Notes under the pieces: generated by a model
What the model was told of the DNA's origin: nothing
The model's input: only the letters and a program-made list of their open reading frames with translations
The model's database searches: none
Position numbers and translations under genes: made by a program
Shown: piece by piece, positions 16,170 through 24,147 of the stretch
How the letters are laid out: every line of letters begins with the position of its first letter
How positions within the stretch are numbered: the first letter of the stretch is position 1
Assembly: GCA_024687125.1 (NCBI GenBank)
Contig: JAILFA010000036.1
Coordinates: 1-37,800 of the forward strand
From: Lachnospiraceae bacterium
Lineage (GTDB): Bacteria > Bacillota > Clostridia > Lachnospirales > Lachnospiraceae
Length of the DNA: 37,800 bases
Direction of reading: 5' to 3'

Positions 16170-16874
16170 TTATTGTCCCAGCTGCGACCTGATCTCCTCA
16201 TAGCTTACGTACGGCGTAGTTTCAACGACCTCAAACTCCGGTACATCCTCGGTCATGGAGGCGTTCACTCTGGTCAGACCATCCAGGTCGATCCGCGTCA
16301 TCGGAGAATATTTGGTGAAATAGTCGTTCATGGCGCTGCTGTACTCTTCGAGGCTTACGCTTTTGCCGTCAACCAGAAATTCCTGTCCGGACGGATCATC
16401 GCTGATATAGCCCGAACTCTGTGCCTCAAGCAGCACCTTAATCTTGCCGCCTTTGACCTCTTTCCACAGAAAAGTATCTCCCATCAGATGCTGGGTCGTC
16501 AGAAGAATGCTTTTCCCTTCACTGAAATAAATGGCCGCCCCGTCGTATCCGGTCATGCAGCGTTCGTGCTCCACCACCTGGCCGTCGCTGCTGATCGTAT
16601 ACAGAAAGGTGTTGGCCTCAGCCGGTCCCTCGGAATCAACCGCCGCAAGCTCCGGGGTGCTGTCGCCGTCAACATCGACCAGCGCAAAACTGTCAGCCGC
16701 GCCGGACGCGTGCAGTTCCTCCAGTGTCGCGGCATAGACCGCCGTCGATGCCTTTGTCTGCTGCTCCTGTTTTGTTGCCTGCTCCGCCGTCTTTTTTGCC
16801 CCGCAGGCTGTCAGCACCGCCATCGCCGTGATCGCCACTGCCGCATATGTCACGTATTTCCTGTTCACCATCAT
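16170..16874 (-). CDS. putative lipoprotein, function unknown
   Basis: 234 aa. Residues 1-23 are a lipoprotein signal and Cys24 lies in the lipobox LTAC. A Gln/Thr/Lys-rich spacer follows. Near residue 66 is DVDGDSTPEL, a calcium-binding-like DxDxD loop of the FG-GAP/EF-hand kind, then a mostly beta domain. AGGAG stands 5 nt before the first ATG; the second ATG (16871) is equally placed. It is expected to be anchored on the outer face of the membrane. No family recognised. Confidence 0.75.
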   Translation of the reverse strand: MMVNRKYVTYAAVAITAMAVLTACGAKKTAEQATKQEQQTKASTAVYAATLEELHASGAADSFALVDVDGDSTPELAAVDSEGPAEANTFLYTISSDGQVVEHERCMTGYDGAAIYFSEGKSILLTTQHLMGDTFLWKEVKGGKIKVLLEAQSSGYISDDPSGQEFLVDGKSVSLEEYSSAMNDYFTKYSPMTRIDLDGLTRVNASMTEDVPEFEVVETTPYVSYEEIRSQLGQ

Positions 16875-16916
16875 ATCCTCTCCTGATATGCAGTCTCAGT
16901 TCCTGCAATACGTGCT

Positions 16917-16925
16917 ATTGTATCA
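16917..16925 (-). promoter_or_regulatory. extended -10 promoter of the lipoprotein gene
   Basis: TGA-TACAAT on the minus strand, about 36 nt from predicted start to the ATG. The -35 region is weak. Confidence 0.5.
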
Positions 16926-16959
16926 TGAAGCGTCGTATCCCATAGGTTCTTTTGGTATA

Positions 16960-17544
16960 CTAATGCATTCTCTGTGCCAAAAGCCACGCTGTGACATGCA
17001 TGCTCATCTGAAACCTGCCGGCAGCGATCATCTCTTCGATCTCTTCGGCGGAATGTCTGACGACTTTCAGGAACTCCGTATCGTCGAGCTGCTGCCCCGA
17101 AACCTTTCTGCAATTGCGCGCGGCAAACAGATATGCATGGTTATCCGCGATCGACGCATTGGAGGGCAGTGTGAGCAGCGGTGTCCAATCGTCCGAGGCG
17201 TAGCCCGTTTCCTCGCGAAGCTCTCTTTTGGCGGCAGAAAGCACATCCTCAGCGGTGAGCCCCACAGCCGGGTCGCGCATATCACTTGCTTCAATGTGCC
17301 CCGCGACAAACTCGGTCGTCACCGTCGAAATCCCTGGCCTGAACTGCCGCTCGCAAAGGAACTTCCCCTCCGTGTCCGATGCCACGATCACCACATAATC
17401 CTTCTGACTGTATGTGTAGAATGGTCCGAACACTCTGCCGTTGGGCAGGCGGTACATGCATCTGCGGAAATCCATCCACTCGTCCGTAACGAGATGCTCA
17501 GTTTCTACTTCCTCCCAGGCGAGAGGATCCTTTTCGTTGTCCAT
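16960..17544 (-). CDS. Nudix hydrolase, ADP-ribose pyrophosphatase-like
   Basis: 194 aa. The Nudix core REL-x-EETGY is intact with its E-x7-RE spacing (AEDVLSAAKRELREETGY), but the glycine that opens the box (in FVAGHIE) is separated from it by 16 residues rather than 5, so the box carries an 11-residue insertion. The N-terminal strand region resembles ADP-ribose/sugar-nucleotide pyrophosphatases. The ATG at 17544 is chosen because GGAG lies 6 nt upstream; an ATG 12 nt earlier has poor spacing. Substrate is unproven. Confidence 0.8.
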   Translation of the reverse strand: MDNEKDPLAWEEVETEHLVTDEWMDFRRCMYRLPNGRVFGPFYTYSQKDYVVIVASDTEGKFLCERQFRPGISTVTTEFVAGHIEASDMRDPAVGLTAEDVLSAAKRELREETGYASDDWTPLLTLPSNASIADNHAYLFAARNCRKVSGQQLDDTEFLKVVRHSAEEIEEMIAAGRFQMSMHVTAWLLAQRMH

Positions 17545-17604
17545 GATATTCTCCATATACTCCCAGGCGTTTTCAGTCCCTGGCCCTCTGGCCGGGCAGC
17601 CGGA

Positions 17605-18297
17605 TCACTGCTTTTTCTTCTGCAGATCCCTGAGCCAGTCCTCAAGTTCCCTGCGATAGCCTGAATTCTCAGCCTCCTCGTGGTTGCTGTAGGAAGCGCA
17701 GTATCTCATCTTTCCTTCCTCGTCATAGATATGCACCTGGGAGAACTTCGGGAATCTTTGGAAATACTCCCAGAACTCATTTTCCAGGGTTCGCTCATGT
17801 GTGTCGTTGATCTGTACCACCACATTTACGTAAAAGCCTGCTCCTTTTGCGTCAAGCAGCGCTTCCAGCCGCTCGGGGCGCGACAGCTCGAACAGATTGT
17901 CCGACCCGTCCATCATGCAGCTGATACCGTCGGGATACCAGAGATCCGTCACCGTAAAGCTTTTAAAATAGATCGCATTCGTCCTGCACAGTTCCAGCAG
18001 ATCGTCGTGCAGCTCCTTCTGGAAGTAGACGGTGCCGTAATCATCAAAGCCGTCTTTATAGGTAAACTCCGTACCCTGCACACTTTCTACGTCCGCTTCA
18101 AGACTGCCGGCATCCGAAGAAGTGTCACGGACAGCCCACAGGACCTCAAAATCCCTGTCGTATTTCTCCCGCAGATACTCCTCGACCTGCAATACATCCT
18201 CGGGATCGTTCTCGCCGCTGTCGGAGCCCGCACAGCCGCAGAGCAGGAGCAGGAGCCCAACGGCCGCTGCATATCGGATCACTTTCTGTCTCATCAT
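17605..18297 (-). CDS. putative lipoprotein, function unknown
   Basis: 230 aa. Residues 1-20 form a lipoprotein signal (LLLLLCGC lipobox). The mature part is acidic and charged, with no recognisable domain; a helix-rich C-terminal tail (ELEDWLRDLQKKKQ) ends it. The start overlaps the cinA-like stop by 4 nt (ATGA), so it is translationally coupled to an otherwise unrelated cytoplasmic enzyme. Expected outside the membrane. Confidence 0.75.
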   Translation of the reverse strand: MMRQKVIRYAAAVGLLLLLCGCAGSDSGENDPEDVLQVEEYLREKYDRDFEVLWAVRDTSSDAGSLEADVESVQGTEFTYKDGFDDYGTVYFQKELHDDLLELCRTNAIYFKSFTVTDLWYPDGISCMMDGSDNLFELSRPERLEALLDAKGAGFYVNVVVQINDTHERTLENEFWEYFQRFPKFSQVHIYDEEGKMRYCASYSNHEEAENSGYRRELEDWLRDLQKKKQ

Positions 18298-18833
18298 TTC
18301 TGTCCTGTCACCCCCAAAAACATCTCCAGCATACGGTCCGCGGCCATATCCGCGACGGCAAGCTTGTACTGCAGGCGCGAAGAAAGAAGCGGCAGCCGGC
18401 AGTGAAAGACTTCCATGCGTTCCCTCCGGGCGATCGCGAAATTGACTTCCCCGGGGATACTGTCTTCATTGTTCGGATCGATATTTCCGAAAGTGCCGGT
18501 GATGCCGATCGCGAAGTCAGCCGCATAGGCGTCCCTGCAGACCCTGGCCATTGCTGCGGCGGTCTCGGGGGAATACACGCCGAACGTGCTGATGATATCC
18601 GCCGAAACGCCCTGCTTGATCTTTGCCTCATTGGAATATGTGACAAAAGCCCCCTTCATCACTGCCGAGGAGCCCTCCGTATCCGTGATGAGCGAAGCCA
18701 CCAGACCGGATGTGCAGCTCTCCATGGTGGTGATCGTCTGCTGCCGCGCGATCAGGGTCTTTGTCAGCAGTTCATATTTTCCGCGTACTTCCGCCTCGTC
18801 CGCATGGTCCGCCGGATACTTAAGTTCTAACAT
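18294..18833 (-). CDS. CinA C-terminal-type nicotinamide-nucleotide amidase
   Basis: 179 aa, matching a stand-alone CinA C-terminal (PncC) domain. Motifs seen are TMESCTSGL (usually TAESCTGG), VTYSNEAK, GVYSPETA and GITGTFG. The known family reaction is deamidation of nicotinamide mononucleotide to nicotinate mononucleotide in pyridine-nucleotide salvage. It lacks the MoaB/MogA-like N-terminal half of full CinA. It overlaps the esterase stop by 7 nt upstream and the lipoprotein by 4 nt downstream. Confidence 0.88.
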   Translation of the reverse strand: MLELKYPADHADEAEVRGKYELLTKTLIARQQTITTMESCTSGLVASLITDTEGSSAVMKGAFVTYSNEAKIKQGVSADIISTFGVYSPETAAAMARVCRDAYAADFAIGITGTFGNIDPNNEDSIPGEVNFAIARRERMEVFHCRLPLLSSRLQYKLAVADMAADRMLEMFLGVTGQK

Positions 18834-19819
18834 TTCGCGCCGCCTTCATACCATCTGATGGCTCTCTCCGGCCAGCCCTCCATGCACATCCCCACGCCGT
18901 CCGCAAAACCGTGGCCGCCGGTCGGCCCGATCTCCAGCCTGCAGGGGATCCCCTTGTCGGAAAGCGCTTTCGCGAGCCGTTTTGAATGCTCCGGATCGAC
19001 CAGGTCGTCTTCCGCCGCGGCAAACAGCGCGGTCGGCGGAAATCCCTGTACATGCTCCGGTATCTCAAATACGCTGCTGCACGCTTCCTTCATCGTACAG
19101 CCAACGCTGTCAAGCGCCATCTCGTCCTTGTCATTTTCCTCATCCCATTCCTCGGCCTCCATGATCCTGTAGGATGTGACCGGGTAGATCGGGAAGCACG
19201 CCTGCGGCTTCGGAAGGCCGAAAGCGGAATAGCCCTTCTCCGTGTTCCAGAGGCACACGACGTAGCCGCCCGCCGAGAATCCGCAGATGATATAGCGGTC
19301 GGGATCCACGCGGAACTCCTCTTTTCGTGAAGCGATGATGCGGAACGCCCTGGCTGTGTCACCCATGGCCTTTACCGCCGCGCCCTCGACCCCAACCTGA
19401 TAGGTAAGGATAAAGACATGGTATCCCAGCTCGTTAAAGATGCGTGCGACCGGCCAGCCCTCCGTCAGGTTCCACACGTTGACAAAGCCCCCGCCCGGCA
19501 CCAGAAAAATAAAGGGTCTGTGATCCGCTTCAGGATCATCGGACGGAAAATGTACGATATTGGTGTTCTCCATCTGCGGATTGCCGGCGCACTCGCTCTG
19601 CTCATAGAGCTTATAGTAATACTGTCCCCTGTCCGCGTTCTCAAACAGTCTGACAAAGCCTCTTTCCAGATTCCGCCAGCCCATTTTATCAGCGATCTCC
19701 TGGAGCGTCCAGTTGTAGAATTCCTCTTTGGACAGATCCCACTTACTGATGGCATCCTTTGCGATCTCCGCGATCCGGGGATCTTCCAGAAGCTCCTTAA
19801 GGGTCTTTTCCATCAACAT
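18827..19819 (-). CDS. alpha/beta hydrolase, carboxylesterase-like
   Basis: 330 aa. An N-terminal helical cap (about 1-80) is followed by an alpha/beta hydrolase fold: oxyanion motif VPGGGF, nucleophile elbow CGFSAGGY, acid Asp in AEDDLVDPEHS, and His in GGHGFADG. It resembles BD-FAE/acetyl esterase-type enzymes. No signal peptide. GAGAGG precedes the ATG. It overlaps cinA by 7 nt and starts the esterase-cinA-lipoprotein chain. Substrate not known; acetylated sugar side chains are possible. Confidence 0.82.
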   Translation of the reverse strand: MLMEKTLKELLEDPRIAEIAKDAISKWDLSKEEFYNWTLQEIADKMGWRNLERGFVRLFENADRGQYYYKLYEQSECAGNPQMENTNIVHFPSDDPEADHRPFIFLVPGGGFVNVWNLTEGWPVARIFNELGYHVFILTYQVGVEGAAVKAMGDTARAFRIIASRKEEFRVDPDRYIICGFSAGGYVVCLWNTEKGYSAFGLPKPQACFPIYPVTSYRIMEAEEWDEENDKDEMALDSVGCTMKEACSSVFEIPEHVQGFPPTALFAAAEDDLVDPEHSKRLAKALSDKGIPCRLEIGPTGGHGFADGVGMCMEGWPERAIRWYEGGAKC

Positions 19820-19849
19820 CTCTTTCCTCTCCTTCCTTTCTTCAAAAGA

Positions 19850-20248
19850 TCACCATGTCCGTCTGATCGTTTCTATCAGTTCCAGGTCCGCCGGGAGCCA
19901 CTTCACTTCATCAAGTTCCGCGCAGGAAAGCCACCTGGCGTCCTCCGCTTCCTTAAGCACCAGCTGTCCCGCGCTCACATACGCCCAGAAGCAGTCCATC
20001 GATAAATGAAACTCCGGATAATCATACTCTATTGTCGCGATCAGGTCACCCACGGTGATCTCAGCTGTCAGCTCCTCCCGGATCTCCCGGACGAGCGCCT
20101 GCTGCGGGGTTTCCCCGGCCTCGATCTTTCCGCCCGGAAACTCCCACCAGCCCTTATAATCTCCGTAACCTCTTGCCGTCGCGAAGATCCGTGTCTTTTT
20201 CTCCGGACTGTCACAGATCACCGCCGCTGCAACTCTGACCGTTTTCAC
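19850..20248 (-). CDS. MutT-type Nudix (8-oxo-dGTP) pyrophosphohydrolase
   Basis: 132 aa with a perfect Nudix box from Gly39 (GKIEAGETPQQALVREIREEL). Size, N-terminal VAAAVICD strand and the WWEFPGGK lead-in match MutT, which hydrolyses oxidised dGTP to keep it out of DNA. It starts with GTG. It follows the fructosamine-kinase-like gene by 43 nt and precedes the esterase by 30 nt. Confidence 0.88.
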   Translation of the reverse strand: MKTVRVAAAVICDSPEKKTRIFATARGYGDYKGWWEFPGGKIEAGETPQQALVREIREELTAEITVGDLIATIEYDYPEFHLSMDCFWAYVSAGQLVLKEAEDARWLSCAELDEVKWLPADLELIETIRRTW

Positions 20249-20291
20249 CTGTCTGCTGCCTCTTTCGTCACTCGCTGATATCGTGCGATCT

Positions 20292-21191
20292 CTATTGATA
20301 CTTCTCCACCGTCCGCATCACTGCCGCATAGTAGCCCGAGCCAAACAGGTTCAGATGATTCAGCAGGTGATACAGGTTGTAAAGATCCCTTCTGTCTTCA
20401 TAGCCCGGTTCCGTGTGCGCCTCACGAAAATACGCTTCATAAAAGGACCGCGAAAACCCGCCGAACAGCTCCGTCATGGCAAGATCTGCCTCCGCGTGTC
20501 CCACATAGACCGCCGGATCGATCAGCCATGCCTTTCCGTCACTCCCGACAGCGAAATTGCCGCTCCACAGATCTCCGTGCAGAAGCGAAGGGTGCTCCGG
20601 CTCGACGAGAAACCTGTCAAGACGCTCCAAAAGCCTGTCGATCCTGCGCGAAGCCTCCCTGTCAAAATAGCCCGCCGCCTTTCTGATCTGCGGCAGGAGT
20701 CTGCACTCCAGAAAAAAGGTGATCCAGGAATCCCGGCAGTCGTTCTTCTGCTCTCCGGCGCCGATAAAATTGTCCATCGTGTACCCGAAGCTTCCGCCCG
20801 GCGTGAGCGACGCCGTATCTGCTTCATGCATCAGGAACAGTTCGTGGGCAAAGGTCTCCCAGAAAGCATCGATGCGTTCCGCCGGCCGGATAACCTCCAT
20901 CAGCAGATAGGAAAAGCCTCTTTCCCGGTCATTTCCCCGGCAGTACAGCCGGGGAGTCGCGATCGCTCCGGCTGCGGCGATCGCCTCCAGACCGTTTTCC
21001 TCGGCAATGAAGAACCGCTCGCGTGAAAGCGCATTGGATTTCATGAAAACCTGATCACCACTGCTCAGATCCAGCACTGCGGCATCGTTCGCGTCTCCGC
21101 CGGAAACGCGCCGCACCTCCGTGATCACGGCGTCATTTCCGAAATGCGCACGGACCGCGTCATCCAGAGAGCCGTATGTCTCAATCGCCAT
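20292..21191 (-). CDS. fructosamine kinase-like protein
   Basis: A 299-aa kinase of the fructosamine-3-kinase family with the aminoglycoside-phosphotransferase fold. The N-lobe ATP site is RVSGGDAND followed by a Lys in VFMKSNA. The catalytic loop is LLHGDLWSGNF and the metal-binding Asp is in LIDPAVYVG. The eukaryotic enzyme phosphorylates Amadori adducts so that proteins can be deglycated; bacterial relatives are also known as ribulosamine kinases. It begins 8 nt after the stop of the 57-aa GG-motif peptide gene and its GAGGA site is distant, so translation is probably coupled. Confidence 0.88.
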   Translation of the reverse strand: MAIETYGSLDDAVRAHFGNDAVITEVRRVSGGDANDAAVLDLSSGDQVFMKSNALSRERFFIAEENGLEAIAAAGAIATPRLYCRGNDRERGFSYLLMEVIRPAERIDAFWETFAHELFLMHEADTASLTPGGSFGYTMDNFIGAGEQKNDCRDSWITFFLECRLLPQIRKAAGYFDREASRRIDRLLERLDRFLVEPEHPSLLHGDLWSGNFAVGSDGKAWLIDPAVYVGHAEADLAMTELFGGFSRSFYEAYFREAHTEPGYEDRRDLYNLYHLLNHLNLFGSGYYAAVMRTVEKYQ

Positions 21192-21199
21192 TGCCGCGT

Positions 21200-21373
21200 T
21201 TAGTTCCTCGGCCTTCTCGTGGCGCTGATCATCGGTTTCTTCTTCGCTGCCTGTTCCCTTTGCTTTGCCATCAGCGCCGGGTCCGTCACGACCCCCGTGC
21301 CGCCGGACACGTTGTCCAGCAGTTCGTCGTCGATCCTGTTCCTGCTGCTTGCCGCATTCTTTTCGTCCTGCAT
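21200..21373 (-). CDS. 57-aa peptide with double-glycine leader-like motif
   Basis: The N-terminal 25 residues are acidic and end in DDELLDNVSGG, the pattern of double-glycine leader peptides of bacteriocins and some RiPPs. The remaining 31 residues are cationic with a KKK cluster and RRPR near the end, and contain no Cys, so lanthionine rings are not possible. The ATG has GGAGG 7 nt upstream, which is why a longer frame running into the repeat array is rejected. It is directly upstream of the fructosamine-kinase-like gene and downstream of the 65-bp repeats. No C39 peptidase transporter or maturase is in the window, so a bacteriocin role is unproven. Confidence 0.65.
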   Translation of the reverse strand: MQDEKNAASSRNRIDDELLDNVSGGTGVVTDPALMAKQREQAAKKKPMISATRRPRN

Positions 21374-21496
21374 GTTCGTACCTCCATTGTTTCTTTCATC
21401 AAGGTGGAGCGGAAGACATCGGATACCCAAAAATCCTGACAGATCCCGCACAGCACAGTCTGCCCGGCGCACCTTTTTACACATCCGCCCGGCGCA

Positions 21497-21800
21497 TTTC
21501 CCTATAAAATCTACCGCTCGGCCATATTTATCGGGGCAATGTATCCGGCTGTTTTTGCGTCCACCCCGATACATTCATCGATTCTGTCTCATTTATCGGG
21601 GCAATGCGTCCGGCTGTTTTTGTGTCCACCCCGATAAATCCATCGATTCTGTCAAATTATCGGGAAAAGTCTCCTGCCGTTCTACGTACCCACCCCTATA
21701 AAATCAGTCATTCTTTCAATTTTATCGGGAAAACCGTTTCACAGCCCTCCAAGCTCACCCCTATTAAACGCGGAAAGCCACGAATTCATCGGGATTTTCA
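21497..21800 (+). repeat. array of imperfect 65-bp tandem repeats
   Basis: Four recognisable copies start at 21527, 21592, 21657 and 21721 (period 64-65), with fragments at both ends (21500-21511 and from 21785). Copies 1 and 2 differ at 7 of 65 positions. Each unit opens with TTATCGGG and carries CCCCGATA or CCCCTATA 35 nt later; in copies 1 and 2 these are perfect 8-bp inverted repeats (TATCGGGG/CCCCGATA) and could form a stem. It fills the 476-bp gap between the GH25 stop and the peptide gene. The rest of the gap (21374-21496 and 21801-21849) shows nothing recognisable. Confidence 0.85.
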
Positions 21801-21849
21801 GGATTTCAGCCGCACGCGGTATAAACATCATAGTGCGGCACCCGATCCA

Positions 21850-22938
21850 TCATGTGTGCTCCACAAACTCTACGTCCAGGTCCACGGGGGAGCTGACCCC
21901 GCGCACTCTGCCGGATTCCGAATACTGCCAGTACCTGAACCGGTACGGTGTCTGCGGAAGCTCTTCATAGTCCGCGTACCAGATGGGGTAGCGGCTCAGG
22001 CTCGCCATGTCGTACTGATAGGCCTGCCACATCATGTTGCTGTAGACCATGGGGCGATACCCCGCTTCCTCGATCATAGCACAGAAGCGGAGCGCGTTCC
22101 GGGTAAACTGCTCACCGGTCACATCATCCGTGCGGGCGGGCTCATCCAGGATGTTCTCCGCGTCAAAAACCACCTCCAGATCGATCGGAAGATCACGGAG
22201 ATGCTCGATGACAAAGGCCGCTTCCTCTTCGGCTTCAGTCTCGTTTACCGCCTGGGAAAAGAAATAGACCCCGAACTGAATGCCCGCCTTGTGCGCACCG
22301 GCCGCATTTTCTTCAAAACGCTCATCCAGTTTGATGTTGCCGGCCTGGCCATAGCCCCGGTATCCCAGCCGGATAAAGGCGAACTCGATCCCGTCATCAC
22401 GGACTGCCTGCCAGTCAACGGCCCCCTGATGACGCGCAAGATCGATCCCGGTCCTGGAGACATGGGAGGCACTTTCATAATGGGCCCGACCATCCGCGTC
22501 CCGTGAAAAGCACGCCGGGTCGTACTCCGACTTCGGCGCCGCCGGGTTGATCGTCGTGGTATGCCATTCGCCAAAGGCATCGACAAATTCAAACGGCTCC
22601 TCCGACGTCTCGGCAGATTCTGACGTTTCTGCAGGCTCTGACGTCTCAGCAGGCTCTGACGTCTCACCAGACTCCGGCATCTCAGCAGGCTCTGATGTTT
22701 CTGCAGGTGCCGATGATCCTTCGGGTTCCGCCTTCTCTATGGCAGAACTCAATGTATTTTCATCAGGCTCTTCTGCCTCCTGCGCCATCTCCTCAAAAAC
22801 AACCGGCGCATCGACCGGCGGCGTCACAGGATCACCGCATCCGGACAGCGATAACGGGATCAGAATACCTATTCCGATGATTGACAGTATCGTCGGCAGT
22901 ATTGTACGCAATAAGCTGGAGTGACGATCTCCGTGCAT
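21850..22938 (-). CDS. GH25 muramidase lipoprotein
   Basis: 362 aa. Residues 1-33 are a lipoprotein signal ending in LSGC (Cys34). Residues 35-125 form an acidic Pro/Glu/Ser/Thr linker with SEPAET repeats. Residues 165-360 are a GH25 domain: GIDLARHQGAVDW at its start, the FDAEN catalytic Asp-x-Glu motif, the YPIWYADY strand and the DLDVEF end motif. GH25 enzymes cleave the beta-1,4 bond between N-acetylmuramate and N-acetylglucosamine, so this is an anchored peptidoglycan hydrolase. AGGAG lies 10 nt from the ATG. It follows the YwaF-like gene by 3 nt. Confidence 0.88.
   Translation of the reverse strand: MHGDRHSSLLRTILPTILSIIGIGILIPLSLSGCGDPVTPPVDAPVVFEEMAQEAEEPDENTLSSAIEKAEPEGSSAPAETSEPAEMPESGETSEPAETSEPAETSESAETSEEPFEFVDAFGEWHTTTINPAAPKSEYDPACFSRDADGRAHYESASHVSRTGIDLARHQGAVDWQAVRDDGIEFAFIRLGYRGYGQAGNIKLDERFEENAAGAHKAGIQFGVYFFSQAVNETEAEEEAAFVIEHLRDLPIDLEVVFDAENILDEPARTDDVTGEQFTRNALRFCAMIEEAGYRPMVYSNMMWQAYQYDMASLSRYPIWYADYEELPQTPYRFRYWQYSESGRVRGVSSPVDLDVEFVEHT
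22603..22712 (-). repeat. 18-bp in-frame repeats in the GH25 linker
   Basis: About six degenerate 18-nt units (core GCAGGCTCTGACGTCTCA on the plus strand) encode the SEPAET hexapeptide series of the linker. A unit gain or loss keeps the frame, so linker length could vary between strains. Confidence 0.7.
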
Positions 22939-22941
22939 CCC

Positions 22942-23688
22942 TCATCTTCTCCTCTTTACTACAGACAGTATACCATACATACACAGATTGACCATGGTTG
23001 CCGCAAGCAGGAGCCCCGGAAGATATCCCGCACCCCCAAGCAGGCCCGACAGCGGCACGAGCGGCGTCCCCGGAACAGGGTAAAGCAGAAACCAGTAATT
23101 GCAGCCGTTTACCCGGTCAAAAAGATATACCGGCATCCCCACCCCCACCAGAAACACCGTATTCCGCCACAGATGACTGAAAGACAGCTCCGTTCCCCCG
23201 CGAACCAGAATAAAGAGCGGAAAAAGCACCTGCAGCGTATGCCAGAGATACGCATAGATGTTCATGAAACTGATCATCGGATACATCGTCCAGTCCGGAA
23301 AAACAAGCGCTGAGACGGCAGCCGGCAGAAGCGTACAGAAACTGATCTCAAAAAGAAATGCCCGCACGGAGCGATTCCCCGAAAAAGCAATGATCGGATA
23401 CAGAAAGATCGACATGCTGCACAGATGAAGCGGCACATAGCCGATCCCCATATGGCCGCTTACGGTGAGGAAACCGATCTTGATCGATTCCAGCACCGGG
23501 AGGAGCACCGCGACGCATCTGATGACGCGCACCCTCACGATCTCCGAGCATTTCCTGAAAAGAATGACTCCGGCAATGATGATGAAACAGATCAGTCCAA
23601 GAACCGCCAGGTGTTCCGCCCCCAGCGGTTCATATCCGTATCCCGCGGGAATCTCTGATTCCTGCGCCCAGAAATACTCCGCTTTTAT
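22942..23688 (-). CDS. YwaF-like (TIGR02206-type) integral membrane protein, possible ATA start
   Basis: The frame encodes a seven-helix-like membrane protein with the motif HLPLHL-type segment YVPLHLCSMSIFLYP. The first ATG/GTG/TTG in frame is GTG at 23538 (198 aa), but this would delete a clear first helix. The open frame continues 50 codons upstream with hydrophobic coding sequence (EHLAVLGLICF), back to the stop of the preceding gene. The likely start is ATA at 23688-23686, in the position where a Met-Lys would be expected, preceded by AGGAG and GGGGG. I therefore give the longer form (248 aa); 22942-23538 is the conservative one. Function unknown. Confidence 0.65.
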   Translation of the reverse strand: MKAEYFWAQESEIPAGYGYEPLGAEHLAVLGLICFIIIAGVILFRKCSEIVRVRVIRCVAVLLPVLESIKIGFLTVSGHMGIGYVPLHLCSMSIFLYPIIAFSGNRSVRAFLFEISFCTLLPAAVSALVFPDWTMYPMISFMNIYAYLWHTLQVLFPLFILVRGGTELSFSHLWRNTVFLVGVGMPVYLFDRVNGCNYWFLLYPVPGTPLVPLSGLLGGAGYLPGLLLAATMVNLCMYGILSVVKRRR

Positions 23689-23706
23689 AGTATCCCCCGT
23701 CTCCTG

Positions 23707-24126
23707 TCACCTGTATGCTTCCAGACGCCTGAGCAGCTCTTTTGTCCTGCCGATCGCGTCCTCGACCTGCGCTCTTGCCTCGCTGATCTTGGACTGCACC
23801 AGGATATCCGCGATAAAACCGTCAAAGAAAAAATCGGCAAAAGTGAGGAAATCACCGGTCAGTGAAGAAAATTCCGGTTCCTGAACATCCTGCAGTTCTT
23901 TGCTGAAGTAGGAAAGATCCCGCCTCGCATCCTCCATATACTGCTTTGCGTCCCGCATGCGCGCGTGCTTCAGCAAACCGGAGAACAGGCCGCCTCCGAA
24001 GATATCGATGATCCCCCAGGTCCTTGCCTTGTTCAGCATCTCCTGTGCCCGATAAAGACTCTGTAGCGCGTTTTCCCCGGCACGGATCGCCTCATCTACT
24101 TCTTTTGTCTGATCATATTCTGACAT
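23707..24126 (-). CDS. conserved protein of unknown function, helical
   Basis: A 139-aa protein, almost entirely helical, with a central glycine-rich hydrophobic stretch (IIDIFGGGLFSGLL) and a second aromatic segment (LTFADFFFDGFIADIL) between charged coiled-coil-like helices. Similar architectures are familiar to me from clostridial hypothetical proteins, but no function. The ATG at 24126 has GGAGG 9 nt upstream; an ATG three codons earlier abuts the site. Its stop lies 18 nt before the presumed start of the YwaF-like gene. Confidence 0.72.
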   Translation of the reverse strand: MSEYDQTKEVDEAIRAGENALQSLYRAQEMLNKARTWGIIDIFGGGLFSGLLKHARMRDAKQYMEDARRDLSYFSKELQDVQEPEFSSLTGDFLTFADFFFDGFIADILVQSKISEARAQVEDAIGRTKELLRRLEAYR

Positions 24127-24147
24127 TGTCAACATCCTCCGAATTTT

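Noticed and set aside
21374..21574. N-terminal extension of the small peptide gene into the repeat array (124-aa frame)
   Set aside because: The extension starts inside a repeat unit, lacks a ribosome site and has no recognisable protein features; GGAGG marks the start at 21373.
21497..21800. Possible CRISPR array
   Set aside because: The complete 65-bp unit repeats with scattered substitutions; there are no short identical repeats with unique spacers and no cas genes.
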